25,337 nucleotides of DNA from 2-01-FULL-45-10 sp964433975 (GCA_964433975.1 CAYSSS010000022.1:1-25337); one strand, 5' to 3'. Positions 1 to 7,281 are shown, counted from the first letter of the stretch. Notes: a model not told the origin generated them from the letters alone. A program made the numbers and translations.

Positions 1-23
1 TTTATATTATACGAGGCGGGCTT

Positions 24-1280
24 TTAAGTATATTTTTTTACGACCAAAGTCGCGTTGTGTCCGCCGAAACCGAGGGCATTTGACGCCGCCACCTTTATCT
101 TGTGATGCCTCGGTTTATTCGGGACATAGTCGAGATCGCAGTCAGGATCGGGTGTCTCATAATTGATGGTAGGTGGTATTATTGAATTTTTGATGGCCAG
201 CGCGCATACTATCATCTCTACGCCGCCGGCGGCGCCCAAGAGATGCCCCATGACGCTCTTTGTGGAGCTTACAGCCAGCTTTTTGGCATGGGCTCCGAAT
301 ACCTTCTTTATGGCAATGGTCTCTATCTTATCGTTATAAAGAGTCGAGGTTCCATGCACATTTATATAGTCCACATCTTCCGGCTTCATGCCGGCATCTT
401 TAAGGGACGCCCTCATGCATCGCACACCGCCATCACCCTGGGGATCCGGAGCGGTCATATGATAAGCGTCTCCGCTCATACCGTATCCCGCCATCTCGCA
501 GTATATGTTGGCGTTCCTCTTTAGCGCGTGCTCCAGCTCTTCCAGCACAATTATTCCGGCACCCTCGCCCATCACAAAGCCGTCTCTATTCTTATCGAAC
601 GGCCTGGACGCTCTCTTGGGATCGTCATTTCTTAATGACAGCGCCTTGAGAGCGCAGAAACCACCGAAACCCATTACCGTAATGGCGGCCTCGCTTCCAC
701 CGCAGACCATAACGTCCGCCTCGTCCCTCTGGATGATCCTGAAGGCGTCTCCTATAGCATGGTTACCGGTAGCGCAGGCGGTTCCCACGGCTGAATTAGG
801 GCCTTTGAGCCCCATGGTAATAGATATCTGCCCGGAAGCCATATTTATGATCAACATCGGTATGAGGAACGGGGATATCCTGGCGGGGCCCTTCACTGGG
901 CCCAAAGTTAAATACTGCTTGTGTTCGGCCTCGACCGTATGAAGCCCCCCTATGCCGGAACCTACCAGAACGCCAATCCTGTCTCTATCCGCCTTGTCGA
1001 GATCTATCTTAGAATCGACAATGGCCTTCTTAGCGGCGACCACAGCGTACTGGACAAACGGGTCCATCCGCTTCAGCTCCTTGGCAGAAAGATAAGGGGA
1101 TGGGTCAAAGTCGATTACTTCGGCCCCTATCTTACATGTATAATGGGTGGGATCGAAACGGGTTAGCCGTCTTACACCGCTCTTGCCTTCAAGAAGGGAA
1201 CTCCAGAACTTATCGATGGTGCAGCCGATTGGGCTTACTGTTCCAAGCCCCGTAACAACAACACGTCTTTTCTTAAGCAT
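24..1280 (-). CDS. fabF: Beta-ketoacyl-ACP synthase II
   Basis: Condensing enzyme of type II fatty acid synthesis: it extends acyl-ACP with malonyl-ACP in the cytoplasm. The 418-residue length is normal for FabF. The thiolase-fold catalytic set is visible: the active-site Cys at about 169 (in GTACATG), His309 (in NVHGTST), Lys341 and His346 (in KSVMGHLLGAAGG). The N-terminus (KRRVVVTGLGTVSPIG) is the standard family start, so the ATG at 1280 is well supported although its ribosome site is weak. It follows acpP by 9 nt and is the last gene of a fabG-acpP-fabF operon. The usual upstream partners plsX, fabH and fabD are not adjacent. Only 23 nt follow its stop in the window. Confidence 0.97.
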   Translation of the reverse strand: MLKKRRVVVTGLGTVSPIGCTIDKFWSSLLEGKSGVRRLTRFDPTHYTCKIGAEVIDFDPSPYLSAKELKRMDPFVQYAVVAAKKAIVDSKIDLDKADRDRIGVLVGSGIGGLHTVEAEHKQYLTLGPVKGPARISPFLIPMLIINMASGQISITMGLKGPNSAVGTACATGNHAIGDAFRIIQRDEADVMVCGGSEAAITVMGFGGFCALKALSLRNDDPKRASRPFDKNRDGFVMGEGAGIIVLEELEHALKRNANIYCEMAGYGMSGDAYHMTAPDPQGDGGVRCMRASLKDAGMKPEDVDYINVHGTSTLYNDKIETIAIKKVFGAHAKKLAVSSTKSVMGHLLGAAGGVEMIVCALAIKNSIIPPTINYETPDPDCDLDYVPNKPRHHKIKVAASNALGFGGHNATLVVKKYT

Positions 1281-1289
1281 TATAGAACT

Positions 1290-1529
1290 TTACTTGCCGG
1301 CCTTCTCTTCGATATATTTCAGAGCATCTCCTACAGTCGCGAGCTTCTCGGCATCTTCGTCCGGTATCTCTACGCCGAACTCTTCTTCTAACGCCATTAC
1401 CAGCTCAACCGTATCAAGTGAGTCTGCCCCTAAATCATCTACGAACTTCGCGCTATCCGTTACTTCTTCCTTCTTAACCCCGAGCTGCTCCGCAATGATC
1501 TGCCTGACCTTCTCCTGAGACACTGCCAT
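1290..1529 (-). CDS. acpP: Acyl carrier protein
   Basis: Small acidic carrier of growing acyl chains. It is 79 residues long from the ATG at 1529, typical of AcpP. The phosphopantetheine attachment Ser is Ser37 in the DSL motif (DDLGADSLDTVELVMALEE). The frame stays open upstream to 1592, but the start at 1529 is preferred because it has a strong Shine-Dalgarno (AAGGGGG, 4 nt before the ATG) and because the protein then begins in the conventional way (MAVSQEKVRQII). It sits 40 nt after fabG and 9 nt before fabF, so co-transcription is very likely. Activation would need a holo-ACP synthase, not seen here. Confidence 0.97.
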   Translation of the reverse strand: MAVSQEKVRQIIAEQLGVKKEEVTDSAKFVDDLGADSLDTVELVMALEEEFGVEIPDEDAEKLATVGDALKYIEEKAGK

Positions 1530-1569
1530 TTTTCCCCCTTGTTTTTGTACTATTACCCTATGCCTTATC

Positions 1570-2310
1570 CTACATAACCATCCCGCCGTCAACCGTGATG
1601 GCCTGACCGGTTATATAGGCTGAATCGTCACTAACCAAAAATAAAGCGAGATTCGCCACGTCGTTAGCAGTCCCGAGTCTTGACATCGGGATCTGTTTCA
1701 GCATCTCGCTCTTCACATTTTCCGGTAATTTTGCTGTCATATCCGTCTGTATAAAGCCCGGAGCGATAGCGTTTACCCTTACGTTCCTCGATGCAAGCTC
1801 TTTAGCTATCGATTTTGTCAATGCTATCAGGCCGCCTTTAGAAGCGGCGTAATTCGCCTGACCCGCGTTGCCCACTATGCCGATGATCGAAGCCATGTTG
1901 ACTATCCTGCCATCCCTCTGCTTCATCATGACCTTCGAAACGGCTTTGGCGCATAAAAAAGCGCCCTTAAGATTAACGCTTAGAACAGCATCCCAGTCTG
2001 CTTCCGACATCCTGACAAGAAGCGTGTCCTTTGTTATGCCAGCATTGTTTACAAGTATATCGATTTTGCCGAATTTGTCAAGGGTTTTTTGGACGAAGGA
2101 ATCGACCTGATCGGATTTCGTCACATCCACCACCCCTGTAATACACTGGCGGCCGAGCGCTTCTATCTCCTTCTGGGTCGCTGCCAGGGCATCCGGGTTG
2201 ACATCGCACAGGCTTAAAGAGCACCCCTGCCCGGCAAAGACCAAAGCTATCTCTCTGCCTATGCCTCTGGCGCCACCCGTGATTATCGCTACCTTATCCT
2301 TTAGTATCAT
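1570..2310 (-). CDS. fabG: 3-oxoacyl-ACP reductase
   Basis: NADPH-dependent ketoreductase of fatty acid synthesis, a classical short-chain dehydrogenase of 246 residues. Visible motifs are the cofactor-binding TGGARGIG at 11-18, NNAG at 88-91, and the catalytic tetrad Asn113, Ser141, Tyr154 and Lys158 (YAASK). The C-terminus (ITGQAITVDGGMVM) is typical of FabG. The start has a good ribosome site (GAAAGG, 5 nt spacing). It is the first gene of the fabG-acpP-fabF group, preceded by a sigma70-like promoter at 2357-2384. The operon position and the adjacent acpP separate it from the many other SDR enzymes that look similar. Confidence 0.96.
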   Translation of the reverse strand: MILKDKVAIITGGARGIGREIALVFAGQGCSLSLCDVNPDALAATQKEIEALGRQCITGVVDVTKSDQVDSFVQKTLDKFGKIDILVNNAGITKDTLLVRMSEADWDAVLSVNLKGAFLCAKAVSKVMMKQRDGRIVNMASIIGIVGNAGQANYAASKGGLIALTKSIAKELASRNVRVNAIAPGFIQTDMTAKLPENVKSEMLKQIPMSRLGTANDVANLALFLVSDDSAYITGQAITVDGGMVM

Positions 2311-2356
2311 AACAGCCTTTCTCTATCAATGTCATGTATTGGGTCTTTGCCGAACC

Positions 2357-2384
2357 ATTTTATCCTCAAAAATAACTTTGTCAA
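2357..2384 (-). promoter_or_regulatory. Sigma70-like promoter for fabG-acpP-fabF
   Basis: On the minus strand a perfect -35 box TTGACA (2384-2379) is followed after 16 nt by TAAAAT (2362-2357). Expected transcription start is near 2350, giving a leader of about 40 nt before the fabG ATG. It lies just after mtaB, so the fatty acid operon can be expressed independently of the tRNA-modification genes upstream. Box match and placement support it; no experimental evidence. Confidence 0.6.
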
Positions 2385-2401
2385 GTGCTTTCGGCAAAAG
2401 C

Positions 2402-3808
2402 TCAGCACTTGATCCTGAGCGAAGTCGAAGGGTCAAGTTTTTTATGGGAAATTCCATCCAATTCCACATATGACCCCATGGTATAGGAGAGGTTAAGTTC
2501 CTCTATCCTGACAGGGACTATCCTCCTCATCAGGCTGTCCGGACCGTCAAATATTACCTTTATGTAGTTATCGGAATAGCCCGTAAGCCTACCGGAATGC
2601 TTCTCCCTTTTCGACTCTGCCAGAACGTCCACCGGCCTCTTCAGGAAGAGCTCCCTATACAGGTAAGACGCCGTAATAGCTGCGATCTTCATGCTCTGGA
2701 ATCTATGCTTGACCTCAGCTTCCGGCACAACGCCCGCCATGGTACAGGCGGCCGTCCCGTCCCTTACGCTGAAAGGAAAGATATGCGTCTTCACGGGAAG
2801 CGCCTCTTTAATAAGGTCCACCGTATTCCTGAAATTCTTATCGGTCTCCCCGGGAAAGCCTATCAGTACATCGGTAGTTATGCCCAGGCCCGCGATCTTC
2901 TTTTTTGCCTTGATGATGAGCTCTCTCATGCCGTCAGCCGTGTGAGGCCTGTTCATCTTGCTTAAGATCTCATCATCTCCCGACTGTATGGGTATATGCA
3001 GATGCCTGCAGATCCGTCTATCCTGGGAGATATAGTCGATCAGTTCATCCGTTACGTACTTTGGTTCGATCGAACTTAACCTGATCCTGAAAGAACCGGG
3101 TATTTCGCGCAGGGTTTCCAGGACAGTGACTATACTCTGCTTTTGGGTCAAGTCACTGCCCCATGCGCCGAGGCATATGCCGGTAAGAACTATCTCTTCA
3201 AATCCGTTTGAGACGAGCGTCTTCACTTCTTCGGCTATGTCGTTTAACGGCCTCGATATTGAGGCGCCTCTCACGTATGGGACCTTACAATACGAGCAGG
3301 CGTTGGCGCATCCGTCCTGTATCTTTACGAAGACCTTTGTGTGGTCCTTGAACCCGGTGATCTTAAGAAAATGGTGAGGTTCGTCGTTCGTCGTTTCCGC
3401 CTTCGCCAAAGAGCTTTCGCCTTTGGCTTCGGCGGACAGGCGTGGCTCGTGATTCTTCAGTATGTCGACTATATTTATCTTATCGCTGTTCTTGATGATT
3501 TTGGATACACCGGGCAGAAAAGAGAAGGCTTCGGCGTTCTTCTCTATTGCGCATCCGGTCAAAATTATCTTTGCCGCGGGATTTGTCTTATGGAACGTGG
3601 CCGCCCAGTGACGGGATTCGCTGTCCGCCTTGTGCGTAACTGTACACGTGTTAAGTATATAAATATCGGCCGTCTCTTTGGCAAGGCACTCCTTGAAACC
3701 GGCGTCGAGCAGGAGCTCTCTGATGGCCTGCGACTCATACTGGTTGACCTTGCAGCCGAGCGTCTTTATAAAGAACCTGCCGCCTGTGATATCAGTCTTC
3801 GTATTCAT
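2402..3808 (-). CDS. mtaB: tRNA t6A37 methylthiotransferase, MtaB-like
   Basis: Radical-SAM enzyme expected to convert t6A37 to ms2t6A in ANN-decoding tRNAs. Domains in order: UPF0004 domain with Cys19 (TLGCKVNQYE), Cys55 (LNTCTVT) and Cys86; radical-SAM core with the CxxxCxxC cluster Cys167/171/174 (GCANACSYCKVPYVRG); C-terminal TRAM-like domain. NTCTVT and the GCKVNQ start favour MtaB over MiaB or RimO. Two stretches look like repeat-derived additions: about 120-143, between the UPF0004 and radical-SAM parts (family B palindrome, 3394-3440), and the last residues DPSTSLRIKC (element at 2407-2438). The start overlaps the end of rsmE by 17 nt, implying translational coupling. Confidence 0.9.
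   Translation of the reverse strand: MNTKTDITGGRFFIKTLGCKVNQYESQAIRELLLDAGFKECLAKETADIYILNTCTVTHKADSESRHWAATFHKTNPAAKIILTGCAIEKNAEAFSFLPGVSKIIKNSDKINIVDILKNHEPRLSAEAKGESSLAKAETTNDEPHHFLKITGFKDHTKVFVKIQDGCANACSYCKVPYVRGASISRPLNDIAEEVKTLVSNGFEEIVLTGICLGAWGSDLTQKQSIVTVLETLREIPGSFRIRLSSIEPKYVTDELIDYISQDRRICRHLHIPIQSGDDEILSKMNRPHTADGMRELIIKAKKKIAGLGITTDVLIGFPGETDKNFRNTVDLIKEALPVKTHIFPFSVRDGTAACTMAGVVPEAEVKHRFQSMKIAAITASYLYRELFLKRPVDVLAESKREKHSGRLTGYSDNYIKVIFDGPDSLMRRIVPVRIEELNLSYTMGSYVELDGISHKKLDPSTSLRIKC
2407..2438. repeat. Inverted-repeat element at the mtaB 3' end
   Basis: ACTTGATCC (2407-2415) and GGGTCAAGT (2430-2438) are near-complementary arms around a TGAGCGAAGTCGAA core. Read on the minus strand it encodes the final residues of MtaB (DPSTSLRIK), which are not part of the TRAM domain. 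From memory, short elements with a GAGCGAAGTCGAAGG core are common dispersed repeats in metagenome-derived genomes; only one copy is seen here. Confidence 0.6.
3394..3440. repeat. Family B palindromic element inside mtaB
   Basis: A GC-rich imperfect palindrome. Outer arms CCGCC and GGCGG flank TTC/TTC internal loops, and GCCAAAG pairs with CTTTGGC inside. In MtaB it reads as LSAEAKG...SLAKAE, between the UPF0004 and radical-SAM domains. A related copy lies at 6122-6158 in the Memo gene, where it is read from the opposite strand as AFAKASADK. Both keep the host gene open. Confidence 0.75.
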
Positions 3809-4586
3809 AATTTATCATAGATAAGACCGCCAGGCCCGCCGTATCGCTCTTCAAAACCCTGGGGCCGAGAGTAACTATCTTAAAACCGGCCTTCACTGCG
3901 GCATCTATCTCTTCAGGGGTAAAGTCTCCTTCGGGCCCTACCGCCACCACCACCTCTTGAGGACGAGAGCTCTTCAGTACCTCTTTCAGGCTTATCGCCT
4001 TATCGCTCAACGCCGCCATCAGTTTAAGACCTCGATCCGAATCCGTCATTGCGGGCTCTTCTCTTTTCGTCATTGCGAGGCCCGAAGGGCCGAAGCCTGC
4101 CTGCCCGGCAGGCAGGCAATCTCTAAAAAGCATTATAGGGCTCACTACCGGCACATCCACCCTGCCGCACTGCTTTGCCGCGGCCTGTGATATTTTTTTC
4201 CAGCGTTCAACTATGCTCGATCTCTTCTCTTCGTTCCAGTCGGGAATTGTGCGCGCCGTCGTCACCGGAATAATGGCGGATACGCCGAGCTCGGTCGCTT
4301 TTTCCACTATATAGTCCATCTTCTCTTTTTTTGGAATGGCTTGTATCAAGGTAATTCTGTGGGTCTCTACTCGCGGGGCCTTCCTTGTCCGGACGATCTC
4401 TATCGATAACGACCTGTGCCCCGCCTCTTTGACGACGCCTGTATATTCGTTGCCGGTGCCATCAAAGACAACGACAGAATCGGAAACTTTAAGGCGCATC
4501 ACATTTAGAATATGATGCGCCTCTTTGCCGGTTACAGAGATCTCATTTCCTTTTACAGAATCCCCCGGGACATAGAACCTGGACAT
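3792..4586 (-). CDS. rsmE: 16S rRNA m3U1498 methyltransferase
   Basis: SPOUT-class methyltransferase that modifies U1498 of 16S rRNA. It has an N-terminal PUA-like part (RFYVPGD, then EAHHILNVMRLKVSD) and a C-terminal knotted domain with KATELGV (96-102), KQCGR (138-142), VGPEGDFTPEE (216-226) and LGPRVLKSDTA (240-250). The length of 264 exceeds the usual 240-250. The excess is a block at about 156-184 (LPAGQAGFGPSGLAMT and following) that comes from family A and C repeat DNA at 4045-4123 and lies in a variable loop before the knot, so function is probably kept. It starts 8 nt after the preceding repeat-protein gene and its 3' end overlaps mtaB. Confidence 0.93.
   Translation of the reverse strand: MSRFYVPGDSVKGNEISVTGKEAHHILNVMRLKVSDSVVVFDGTGNEYTGVVKEAGHRSLSIEIVRTRKAPRVETHRITLIQAIPKKEKMDYIVEKATELGVSAIIPVTTARTIPDWNEEKRSSIVERWKKISQAAAKQCGRVDVPVVSPIMLFRDCLPAGQAGFGPSGLAMTKREEPAMTDSDRGLKLMAALSDKAISLKEVLKSSRPQEVVVAVGPEGDFTPEEIDAAVKAGFKIVTLGPRVLKSDTAGLAVLSMINYEYED
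4045..4123. repeat. Family A palindromes with nested family C, inside rsmE
   Basis: Two copies of the element beginning GTCATTGCG lie in direct order. The first (from 4045) is short and has lost its central hairpin. The second (4069-4123) has GTCATTGCGAGG, the hairpin GGCCC-GAA-GGGCC (4079-4091), GAAG, then CAATCTC at the end. A perfect 11+1+11 palindrome (4095-4117, core TGCCCGGCA) interrupts the second copy between GAAG and CAATCTC. All of it is translated within RsmE. Confidence 0.8.
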
Positions 4587-4594
4587 CTATTACG

Positions 4595-5530
4595 CTATTT
4601 CTTCGCCGCAATAGGTGCTGCGCGTTTCACCTGCGGCACGACAGGGGCCATAATAGTAAATTCAACCACCGACTCTTCACCGGTATTGACACTCACGTCT
4701 TTCTTACTCTGTTTGGGGTTTGACATTATATCGATATCGTATTTACCCGCGATCAGCTCAACAGGCCTATTCGACAACGAAGAGCTCGCCAGCTCCTTTG
4801 TGCCCGCCTTCATGAACCTCACGCTCTGCCGCACATCTTTACCTTCTTCGGTCTTTACTTTCACAGTTACTGAACCGGTAACGCATCCCAAGTCCATGGT
4901 ATTCTCTTTCCCGGCCTCGACCTTTACATTATTTTTATACATCCTGGGCGACGTCCCTATCTCTATGTCGTAAATCCCTGGCGCCACATCCATAGATTTG
5001 TTCGTCATGAAAGCCATCACCATCTCGCCGGACTTCGTATAGAGCACTCTTACGGGATATGGGGCGGACGCTTTTTTGCTGTTAAGCGTCTTGATATAAA
5101 GCGCTCCTGTCAGGCAGCCGAGGTCCTTTACCGTCTCCTTGCCTTCGGATACTTTTATTCCTTTATAGAGCCTCTGCGGCAACAGGTCTACCTCGATATC
5201 ATATTCGCCCGGAGTCAGTTCCTGTGTCCTGCCCGCTACAAATGACGCCATATAAACGCTGGAGTTCCTGTCTACCGACTTGAACGCCCTGATCCTGACC
5301 GGTACTCCGACCTTTTTTGAATTGAGTATCTTCACGACAAGCGCACCCTTGCCCTTCGATATCACCTTCTTCGCCGGCGTTTTAGCCGAAACTTTTTTGG
5401 CCTGCGCCGCCGTTACAGCGGCCTTCTTGCCCTTAACCTTGCTTTTGGAAAATACGGCCTTAGTGACTATTATCAATCCTATGAATGCGATCAGAACCAC
5501 CACACCGATGACCACTTTTTTATTCAACAT
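4595..5530 (-). CDS. Membrane-anchored protein with three beta-sandwich-like repeats
   Basis: Function not known. It has an N-terminal hydrophobic segment (about 5-23, VVIGVVVLIAFIGLIIV), then a Lys/Ala-rich linker (about 28-60). Three tandem repeats of about 75-80 residues follow (roughly 62-140, 141-218, 219-293). Each starts with a strand such as GALVVKILNSKK, contains a (P/A)GxYDI(E/D)(V/I) turn, and ends near a DLGC-type strand. This recalls PEGA or carboxypeptidase-regulatory-like surface domains, but the match is by eye only. A basic Ala/Lys tail ends the protein. The single uncleaved helix suggests an inner-membrane anchor with the repeats outside. Its start overlaps the end of the Memo-AMMECR1 gene by 11 nt, so the two are probably co-expressed. 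Confidence 0.85.
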   Translation of the reverse strand: MLNKKVVIGVVVLIAFIGLIIVTKAVFSKSKVKGKKAAVTAAQAKKVSAKTPAKKVISKGKGALVVKILNSKKVGVPVRIRAFKSVDRNSSVYMASFVAGRTQELTPGEYDIEVDLLPQRLYKGIKVSEGKETVKDLGCLTGALYIKTLNSKKASAPYPVRVLYTKSGEMVMAFMTNKSMDVAPGIYDIEIGTSPRMYKNNVKVEAGKENTMDLGCVTGSVTVKVKTEEGKDVRQSVRFMKAGTKELASSSLSNRPVELIAGKYDIDIMSNPKQSKKDVSVNTGEESVVEFTIMAPVVPQVKRAAPIAAKK

Positions 5531-7106
5531 TCTGTCTCCCTCCTTCGCCGAAGACCTCGGCTGTAAACGTATAAAGCTCCGTTTTTGGATCCTTCCATGC
5601 GTCCGGCGGCAAGGCCGCCTTGCTGCCGCAAAGGCTCGTCAAGAACTCTTCCTTGTTCCAACCCGTTTCATCGGCGACCTGCGGCAGGTATACGCCGCTT
5701 CTGGAACCCTGCCTCACGATAACGCCGTTGCCGGGTATCGTTATCTCATCGGCGCTGTTCACTCTTTTTAACGGAGAAAGCGCCGATATTTCAATATCGA
5801 TCTTCTCGATATCACCCGGAGATAGGCGCCTGAATCTCGGGTCGCCCGTAGCCGCTTCTATAGCCATATCAGCCACCGTCTGATAAAGCGGCCTCTGGCC
5901 CACCATATTGCCGATACACCCTCTAAGCTGCCCGGACTCGTGAAGCGTGACAAATGCGCCCATCGGTTGATTCAGCACCGGGTCCTTCTCGGTGAACTCT
6001 TTGCGCTTGCCGTCTTTAACGTAACTTGTGATCGATTCTCTCGCTATCTCGAGCAACCTTTTTCTTTGTACATCATTGAGCATGTTCGATTGAACTTTCG
6101 GTACCACATCATTGCCAGGCCGCGACTTGTCCGCCGAAGCCTTGGCGAAGGCGGAAGCGGCCGAAGCAATCTCGTCCTTATATATCGCCGCGCTTAAATA
6201 CCCTACTACCTTACTCTTATCTCCAGTTATATCACCTGAATTGGCATATTTCAATTCTTTTATCTTGTCATATCCCAGATATTCTGCCGCAAGTAGTAAC
6301 GCGGTCACCGGCATCAGCCCGCAAAGCTCGCAGACGCCGAGCCTGGCCTCATCATAAAATTCTTTTGCCTTTAACCTGGTTAGCACATCTACGGTATGAG
6401 AATCTATGGAATTGGCATCTTTGTAGGGATGGTAATGCGATAGGTCGGTGGAGACGACTATTAACACGTCATTGCGAGGAGCCGAAGGCGACGAAGCAAT
6501 CTCTTTTTCTCTTTCCTTTATAATCTCCGCCAAAACCGTTGCCAGCGCCTGTGCGTCGCTGTAGTTCTGGTTGCCGAAAGCTATAGGCACGATTTTAATA
6601 CCGTTATTTTTTGCCAACGCCATCTGTATAAAAGGTACCTGCATCTCCACGGAATTTTCATCATCAAACAATTCTTTCTGGAACCTGAACCGCGGATTGG
6701 ATGAGATTATTGCCTGGGTCATAGCGGTGTCCACGGCGATCTCGCCTAAAGGCGTCTTCCAGGCATCTCCGCTGTAGACTGATACGCCGTCAAAGTATTT
6801 TCTGTGGCTGAACCCAAGGATGATCACCGTCTTTATCGCCTTGCTCTCAACGGCCTTGTATCCATAGGCGGCAACCGGCCCGGAATATACATATCCCGCG
6901 TGCGGTACAATGATAGCGAGTATCTTTTCATCTATCTTTTCTGGCTTAGCGGAGTCAAGGTAGGATTTAAGCTGGCTCTCTAATTCTGTTTTGGAGGCAG
7001 GATACCAGCTCCCCGCAAGATCGGACTCCTTGACTTCAGCGGCATAGAGTAAAGCGGCAGCGGTTAAGATGATAAGAATTGTGATTACACAGTATCTTCG
7101 CAGCAT
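5520..7106 (-). CDS. Exported Memo-AMMECR1 fusion (AmmeMemoRadiSam proteins B+A)
   Basis: The 528 residues join two domains. A signal peptide (about 1-22, hydrophobic VITILIILTAAALLYA) leads into a Memo domain (about 26-310) with HAGYVYSGP at 69-77, GFSHRKYFDG at 98-107, STDLSHYHPY at 219-228 and ELCG at 260-263. These are the positions that in Memo and related class III extradiol-type folds bind metal. An AMMECR1 domain (about 345-525) carries LRGCIGN at 394-400. Memo, AMMECR1 and a radical-SAM protein form a widespread system of unsettled function; the radical-SAM member is absent here. Two in-frame repeat insertions are visible: about 201-213 (EIASSPSAPRND, before the STDLSHYH motif) and about 312-334 in the linker. 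No Shine-Dalgarno precedes the ATG; see the promoter entry. Confidence 0.9.
   Translation of the reverse strand: MLRRYCVITILIILTAAALLYAAEVKESDLAGSWYPASKTELESQLKSYLDSAKPEKIDEKILAIIVPHAGYVYSGPVAAYGYKAVESKAIKTVIILGFSHRKYFDGVSVYSGDAWKTPLGEIAVDTAMTQAIISSNPRFRFQKELFDDENSVEMQVPFIQMALAKNNGIKIVPIAFGNQNYSDAQALATVLAEIIKEREKEIASSPSAPRNDVLIVVSTDLSHYHPYKDANSIDSHTVDVLTRLKAKEFYDEARLGVCELCGLMPVTALLLAAEYLGYDKIKELKYANSGDITGDKSKVVGYLSAAIYKDEIASAASAFAKASADKSRPGNDVVPKVQSNMLNDVQRKRLLEIARESITSYVKDGKRKEFTEKDPVLNQPMGAFVTLHESGQLRGCIGNMVGQRPLYQTVADMAIEAATGDPRFRRLSPGDIEKIDIEISALSPLKRVNSADEITIPGNGVIVRQGSRSGVYLPQVADETGWNKEEFLTSLCGSKAALPPDAWKDPKTELYTFTAEVFGEGGRQNVE
6108..6173. repeat. Family A element interrupted by a family B palindrome, in the Memo-AMMECR1 linker
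   Basis: The outer ends match family A: ATCATTGCCAGGCC (6108-6121) and GGCCGAAGCAATCTC (6159-6173). Between them lies a family B palindrome (6122-6158) with CCGCC-GAA-GCC-TT-GGC-GAA-GGCGG. The arrangement looks like one palindrome inserted into the hairpin tip of another. On the coding strand it reads EIASAASAFAKASADKSRP and falls exactly between the Memo and AMMECR1 domains. Confidence 0.75.
6468..6503. repeat. Family A palindromic element inside the Memo domain
   Basis: This is the cleanest short copy: GTCATTGCGAGG (6468-6479), small hairpin GCC-GAA-GGC (6481-6489), then GACGAAGCAATCTC (6490-6503). On the minus strand it encodes EIASSPSAPRND, placed between a helix and the conserved strand that leads to STDLSHYH. 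The rsmE copy is read in a different frame (RDC...GLAMT). Confidence 0.8.
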
Positions 7107-7112
7107 AGTGTA

Positions 7113-7141
7113 ATATTATCATATGAGGGGGCCATTGTAAA
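7113..7141 (-). promoter_or_regulatory. Possible promoter for a leaderless Memo-AMMECR1 transcript
   Basis: The minus strand has TTTACA (7141-7136), a 17-nt spacer and TAATAT (7118-7113). The -10 box ends 6 nt before the ATG at 7106, so transcription would start at or next to the start codon. This agrees with the lack of any Shine-Dalgarno there. An alternative -10 (GATAAT, 15-nt spacing) is possible. Confidence 0.4.
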
Positions 7142-7165
7142 GAACCCCTAGCCTGACCGACATAA

Positions 7166-7281
7166 TTCTGGAAGGAAAGCATTATGTACAGCAGGCTCCC
7201 GAAGGGATACATATGTAAAGAGGTGGGGATTTCTAAGGGGAGGAGAAATATTCTTTTATAAGTTTTGGAAGGAAAACATTA
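7166..7281. repeat. Direct repeat pair, 19 nt each
   Basis: TTCTGGAAGGAAAGCATTA (7166-7184) and TTTTGGAAGGAAAACATTA (7263-7281) differ at 2 of 19 positions and begin 97 nt apart. The second copy runs into the left arm of the palindrome at 7279-7315. They might mark ends of an inserted segment, or two partial copies of one repeat. Confidence 0.6.

Noticed and set aside
1530..1592. N-terminal extension of acyl carrier protein from 1592
   Set aside because: It would overlap fabG, and the ATG at 1529 has a strong ribosome site and the standard ACP start.
3792..3808. Possible frameshift between rsmE and mtaB
   Set aside because: Both proteins have complete N- and C-terminal motifs; the 17-nt overlap is a normal operon overlap.
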